Shown: positions 60,788 through 64,000 of the stretch, piece after piece
Numbering within the stretch: position 1 is the stretch's first letter
How the letters are laid out: each line of letters opens with the position of its first letter
Assembly: GCA_017935675.1 (NCBI GenBank)
Contig: JAGBHE010000003.1
Location: 45,002-109,001, forward strand
Direction: 5' to 3'
DNA: 64,000 nt
Source: Clostridia bacterium
Lineage (GTDB): Bacteria; Bacillota; Clostridia; UBA1381
Translations under genes and position numbers: made by a program
Notes under the pieces: model-generated
Database searches by the model: none
The model's input: only the letters and a program-made list of their open reading frames with translations
Told to the model about the DNA's origin: nothing

Positions 60788-63442
60788 CTATGAAACACGT
60801 TTCGCTCCGGCATACTCTCTCTGATAATAGCTGTCGGATAAGCTTGATATTTTTACAACATCGCCGGTATGGGGTGCGTGAACCATCATATTATTGCCTA
60901 TGTAGATACCAACATGATGAATTCTCCCGTTTTCCTGAAAGAAAACAAGATCTCCGGGTATTAAATCCTTTTTTTCAACATATATACCGCTGGTGGCAAA
61001 CTGCTGAGCGGAGGTCCTGGCAACATTTCTTATGCCAAGGGAATTGCATACGTATTTTACCAGCCCGGAGCAGTCAAAGCCCGATGGGGAAGTACCTCCC
61101 CAAAGATACGGAACGCCCTGATATGAAAGTGCCATTGCCGCGATTGCGTTCCCTGTTTCGGTAGGCGTTGCAGATGAGCTTCTCTCAATAAATGCTCCCG
61201 TAGTATGCGTACGCTCCGGTATCAGCCCGGCAAGCGCACGGTATTTTTTTGTTGCCGGTACTTTTCTCTGGGTTATCTTTGTTTTATAAACTGTGACTGT
61301 TTCTGTTTTTTGCTCATATTCCGGTTCGGGCGCGGGTGCTTCGGAAGGCTCCTCCGCCTCTTTCTCAGTTTCAACGGGCTGCTCTTGGCCGGAAGCGCTG
61401 TTTTCGGTATTCTCTGCTTTCGCGTCAGACTGTGTATTTTCCCCAGTCTCTTCCTCCGCAGCGGGCTGCGTATTTTCCGCAGGATCCGGATCTCCTGACA
61501 TATCCTCAACCGGAACGGTTATTATCCTGTCCTCGGAAACCGCAATTGTCTCGGTATCATAAAAGTAAATCCATTCCTTACCGTCTCCGTAATAATAATT
61601 ATACGTTTGCCCCGGTTCAAGAATCGTTTCAGTGATAATCGGTACGATTTTCTTTATCTCAACCGTCGAGAACGCATTTACCATATCCATGCCTGTTGCA
61701 TGACTTACCGCAGTTACACAGACATAGTATTTTCCTGCCGGCAGGCTTTCAAGCACACATTCATTTGTTCCTGTCAATTCCTTTGTCAGGACAATTTTGT
61801 TCTTGCTGTTATACACATCTACTCTGAAGTCTCTGTATGCTGAGGAATATGCTGAGATTTCAAGCTCATCATCATAGGTGGAAAGCTCCTTTGAAGGCGA
61901 TGCGACGGCAAGGGGAACTTCACATTCGCCGTATGTGAATTCTACTGTATTTCCCGTAAGCTCTCTGTCCTGTGAAACTGCGGTTACACAGGCTCTGTAT
62001 TTATTCCCCTTCGTAAGCATATACGAGGGTATGACAATTTCTTTTTTGTTACTGTCAAGATATGCGTTTACATCATAGCTTTCTGTTTCCATATTATACA
62101 ATGTTACAAGATATCTGTCCGCACAGCGTTTATCAAGAATGAGTTTTACCCCGTTGCCGGAAGTAGTTTCTTCGTTTTCGGGTGAAATCAATGTAGGGGT
62201 CTTTATGTCTTTTATTTCTTCTGTATCGTCCTCGGATTCTTCGGATTGTTTGTTTTTAGGAGCTGCAAGAATTGTTTTTTTAGGATCAATAGCTGTTATG
62301 CTCCAGATATTTTTGCTGTCATCAAGTGTATATTCAACCTTTGGCGCAAGAATGGAGGATATGCCGAAATTATGCGTCAGTACAGAAAGCCCTTCATCGG
62401 ACAGAAACAAATTTAAATATGCTTCCAGCGCGTTGTCGGCAGGAACAGAGGCTTCTTTCAGTATTATATTATTCTGAACCATTGGCGATATCGTTGCAGG
62501 AGCAGGTTCAAGCAGGGTCAGAAGCCCGCTTTTTGCCCTGTACGCATTTACCATATCGAGAAGCTGTGCAAACTGTGAGTGCTCATTGTATTCAGAGGTT
62601 ACGGAATACGGGTTATACCATACTGAGTCAACCGCACCGTTTGCATCATAAAAAACCTGAAGCCCTTCAATATCATTTTTGTACACGGTCATATCTCCTG
62701 AATGCAGACCGTCAAAGACAAAGGTTTTTGCGTTTGTAAAATAAGCGCTGACAACATCATCCTTTACGCCTATCATTATAAAATCGCTGTAATATGAATT
62801 GTATACATACCAATCAAAACCGTACTCTGACGAATCAATTCTGTCAGGCTCGCCGAATTTTGAAAACATTTCATCAATTGAGCTCCCGATACAGATAGTT
62901 TTTTCGCCTACTGTGACCGGCAGTTTTTTCTCAAACAGTCCGAGGACTCTGTTTTTCAATGCAGTTACACTTTCGGCTGTGAGCAGCTTATCAGGATATG
63001 TAAGTCCGCGTGCGCTTATTATGCCGTGACGAATCATTGAAGCATATGCAATTTTATTTTCGTCCTTAAGATAAGCATTATCATAACAGGTGTTTAGAAT
63101 TTCTTCCGCTTGCTCGCTGCTGATTTCATATTCCGGATCGGCTTTTATCAGAATTGTATACAAAAAAGCGGCTGCGTCCTGCTTTGTTATATTTCCCGTA
63201 AGGCTGTCAAGCTCATCAAGCCCGACAAGACCGCGTGCGGCAGCTTTCAGATATATATCACTGTATGTATTATATTCTTCAGGCACTTCAATATTTTCAT
63301 TTGCACAGCCCAGACTGTCACCAAGCTTAAGCATGTTATCTATAAAGTATTCGTAATCACAGGGCTCGTCTGCACGGGCAGCCATGCCCGATGTAAGAAG
63401 TCCGGCGATAATCATATATGATGTTAACCGTTTCTTTAACAT
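60788..63442 (-). CDS. Secreted NlpC/P60 peptidoglycan hydrolase with SLH-like and CAP-associated domains
   Basis: 884 residues from the ATG giving MLKKRLTSYM, after AAAGGAGTTAATATTC; the promoter at 63492-63520 rules out the upstream start (63532). The order is signal peptide (about 1-23), SLH-like helical repeats (about 25-165), a CAP-associated N-terminal-like domain (about 170-300), Fn3-like beta domains (about 430-610), a Pro/Glu-rich linker (about 640-700) and an NlpC/P60 domain (about 760-884). Its triad is Cys in FDCSGLV, His in RIHHVGIYIG and His in MVHAPH. It should cleave D-gamma-glutamyl-meso-DAP or similar peptide bonds at the wall surface. Confidence 0.88.
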   Translation of the reverse strand: MLKKRLTSYMIIAGLLTSGMAARADEPCDYEYFIDNMLKLGDSLGCANENIEVPEEYNTYSDIYLKAAARGLVGLDELDSLTGNITKQDAAAFLYTILIKADPEYEISSEQAEEILNTCYDNAYLKDENKIAYASMIRHGIISARGLTYPDKLLTAESVTALKNRVLGLFEKKLPVTVGEKTICIGSSIDEMFSKFGEPDRIDSSEYGFDWYVYNSYYSDFIMIGVKDDVVSAYFTNAKTFVFDGLHSGDMTVYKNDIEGLQVFYDANGAVDSVWYNPYSVTSEYNEHSQFAQLLDMVNAYRAKSGLLTLLEPAPATISPMVQNNIILKEASVPADNALEAYLNLFLSDEGLSVLTHNFGISSILAPKVEYTLDDSKNIWSITAIDPKKTILAAPKNKQSEESEDDTEEIKDIKTPTLISPENEETTSGNGVKLILDKRCADRYLVTLYNMETESYDVNAYLDSNKKEIVIPSYMLTKGNKYRACVTAVSQDRELTGNTVEFTYGECEVPLAVASPSKELSTYDDELEISAYSSAYRDFRVDVYNSKNKIVLTKELTGTNECVLESLPAGKYYVCVTAVSHATGMDMVNAFSTVEIKKIVPIITETILEPGQTYNYYYGDGKEWIYFYDTETIAVSEDRIITVPVEDMSGDPDPAENTQPAAEEETGENTQSDAKAENTENSASGQEQPVETEKEAEEPSEAPAPEPEYEQKTETVTVYKTKITQRKVPATKKYRALAGLIPERTHTTGAFIERSSSATPTETGNAIAAMALSYQGVPYLWGGTSPSGFDCSGLVKYVCNSLGIRNVARTSAQQFATSGIYVEKKDLIPGDLVFFQENGRIHHVGIYIGNNMMVHAPHTGDVVKISSLSDSYYQREYAGAKRVS

Positions 63443-63491
63443 GAATATTAACTCCTTTGATGATACACCTTTTTCATTGTAATCATTCATA

Positions 63492-63520
63492 ATTATAGCA
63501 AAATTAAATGGTTTTGTAAA
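63492..63520 (-). promoter_or_regulatory. NlpC/P60 gene promoter
   Basis: On the minus strand: TTTACA (complement of 63515-63520), a 17-bp spacer and TATAAT (complement of 63492-63497). Confidence 0.75.
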
Positions 63521-63697
63521 GATAAATTTCAAATCTTAAAAAAAAGCTAACATTTAGTTCATATTAGTATTAATTATAACTAAAAATATATGGATTTCCG
63601 CAGAAAACATATATTAATTGACAATGAAAGTTGACAATACTTCCACCTCTGAGTATGTTATAATGCTTTTGTAATCGATTACAGGTACTGAAAATCA

Positions 63698-63726
63698 TTG
63701 ATTAATTTGCATGTTTGAAATATAAT
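63698..63726 (+). promoter_or_regulatory. Capsid gene promoter
   Basis: TTGATT (63698-63703), a 17-bp spacer and TATAAT (63721-63726), 38 bp before the ATG. A dedicated sigma-A promoter in front of a capsid gene is unlike the long late operons of most prophages. Confidence 0.7.
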
Positions 63727-63763
63727 CAGTGCTTTTCTAAAAAAATAAGGAGGATTTTTAATT

Positions 63764-64000
63764 ATGGCTACTGATACGGAAACATTACTTAATTTACAGA
63801 CCACTACGGGCAGCGGAACTGCGCCGCTGTTTCAGGAGGTTTTGAACAGGCACATTTTAAAGAGGGCGGAGGCGAAGCTGGTTCATGACCAGTTCGGTCA
63901 GAAGACTCCCATTCCGAAGGGGAGAACAAAGACCATTTCATGGGACAGGCTTTCTCCGCTTCCGAAGGCTACGAAGCCGTTGACTGAGGGGATTACGCCG
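63764..64000 (+). CDS. N4-gp56-type phage major capsid protein (partial, cut by window end)
   Basis: 79 codons are visible, with AAGGAGG ten bases before the ATG. The segments LVHDQFGQK, PIPKG, KTISWDRLSPLPKATKPL and TEGITP match the N-terminal part of N4-gp56-family major capsid proteins. The GC-rich codon use (AAG, GTT, CAG, CCG) differs from the A/T-rich neighbours and fits a highly expressed or acquired gene. No terminase, portal, scaffold or protease gene lies upstream; the preceding gene is a divergent host-like wall hydrolase. Confidence 0.8.
   Translation, partial: MATDTETLLNLQTTTGSGTAPLFQEVLNRHILKRAEAKLVHDQFGQKTPIPKGRTKTISWDRLSPLPKATKPLTEGITP

Larger units (their letters stand above)
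63443..63763. other. Divergent promoter region between the NlpC/P60 gene and the capsid gene
   Basis: The stretch holds one promoter on each strand, listed separately, and AT-rich DNA with no open frame. TTGACA also occurs at 63618 and 63632 as two near-tandem hexamers (TTGACAATG, TTGACAATA) with a TATAAT 22 bp after the second; that spacing is poor. Confidence 0.5.

Noticed and set aside
1..64000. CRISPR array, tRNA or rRNA genes
   Set aside because: No regularly spaced direct repeats and no tRNA- or rRNA-like sequence were recognised by eye on either strand.

Overview
The window looks like a chromosomal segment of an anaerobic, endospore-forming, low-to-mid GC Clostridia (Firmicutes) species, probably a gut or plant-biomass fermenter. 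The grounds are two [FeFe]-hydrogenase-family proteins, bifunctional AdhE, Rex, a hybrid cluster protein, a WalRK-YycI type system, a SpoVM peptide gene, S-layer homology (SLH) proteins and strong AGGAGG-type ribosome binding sites. No species is claimed.

Region by region. (1) 1-640: a small type I toxin/antisense-RNA locus whose toxin frame is split by a ~160-bp inverted-repeat element. (2) 711-9939, minus strand: a redox/H2 cluster, rex > adhE > phosphotransferase > small thioredoxin-like ferredoxin > sensory [FeFe] hydrogenase with PAS > SpoIIE-type phosphatase > group B-like [FeFe] hydrogenase. Its gaps carry two or three copies of a hairpin-rich repeat. (3) 10201-11910: serine hydrolase, small membrane protein and a 22-aa SpoVM gene. 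(4) 11960-17427, minus strand: YycI-WalK-WalR, Obg, L27 and L21. (5) 17759-20472: aldose epimerase family, a LexA-like XRE/S24 repressor, and HemW with an apparent ATT start. (6) 20560-52531: a ~32-kb glycan-utilisation locus. It holds GH78, GH127-like, second GH78-like and GH106-like enzymes without signal peptides; a YesM/YesN two-component system; a sugar ABC transporter (two permeases and a lipoprotein, no ATPase); and a run of six exported proteins (two SLH proteins, two LamG-like repeat proteins, two very large clan GH-A hydrolases), followed by a Phd/RelE module. (7) 52700-60046: Na+/solute symporter, small Cys-rich protein, cysteine desulfurase, ThiI, CinA and Hcp. (8) 60115-63442, minus strand: membrane protein and a secreted NlpC/P60 protein. 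(9) 63764-end: the start of an N4-gp56-type phage major capsid protein.

How the parts may work together. In the glycan locus, the exported GH-A enzymes and wall-bound SLH/LamG proteins would attack a rhamnose- and arabinose-containing polymer at the surface. The ABC transporter would import oligosaccharides, and the cytoplasmic rhamnosidases and GH127-like enzyme would finish them. YesM/YesN would sense the sugars and activate a transporter promoter that has a good -10 but no -35 and has a nested dyad just upstream. In the redox cluster, Rex (NADH sensing) and the HydS-type protein (H2 sensing) sit beside AdhE, the main NADH-consuming ethanol route. The most unusual items are the disrupted type I toxin, the exported SLH/LamG/GH-A operon, the isolated capsid gene and the repeats scattered through operon gaps.
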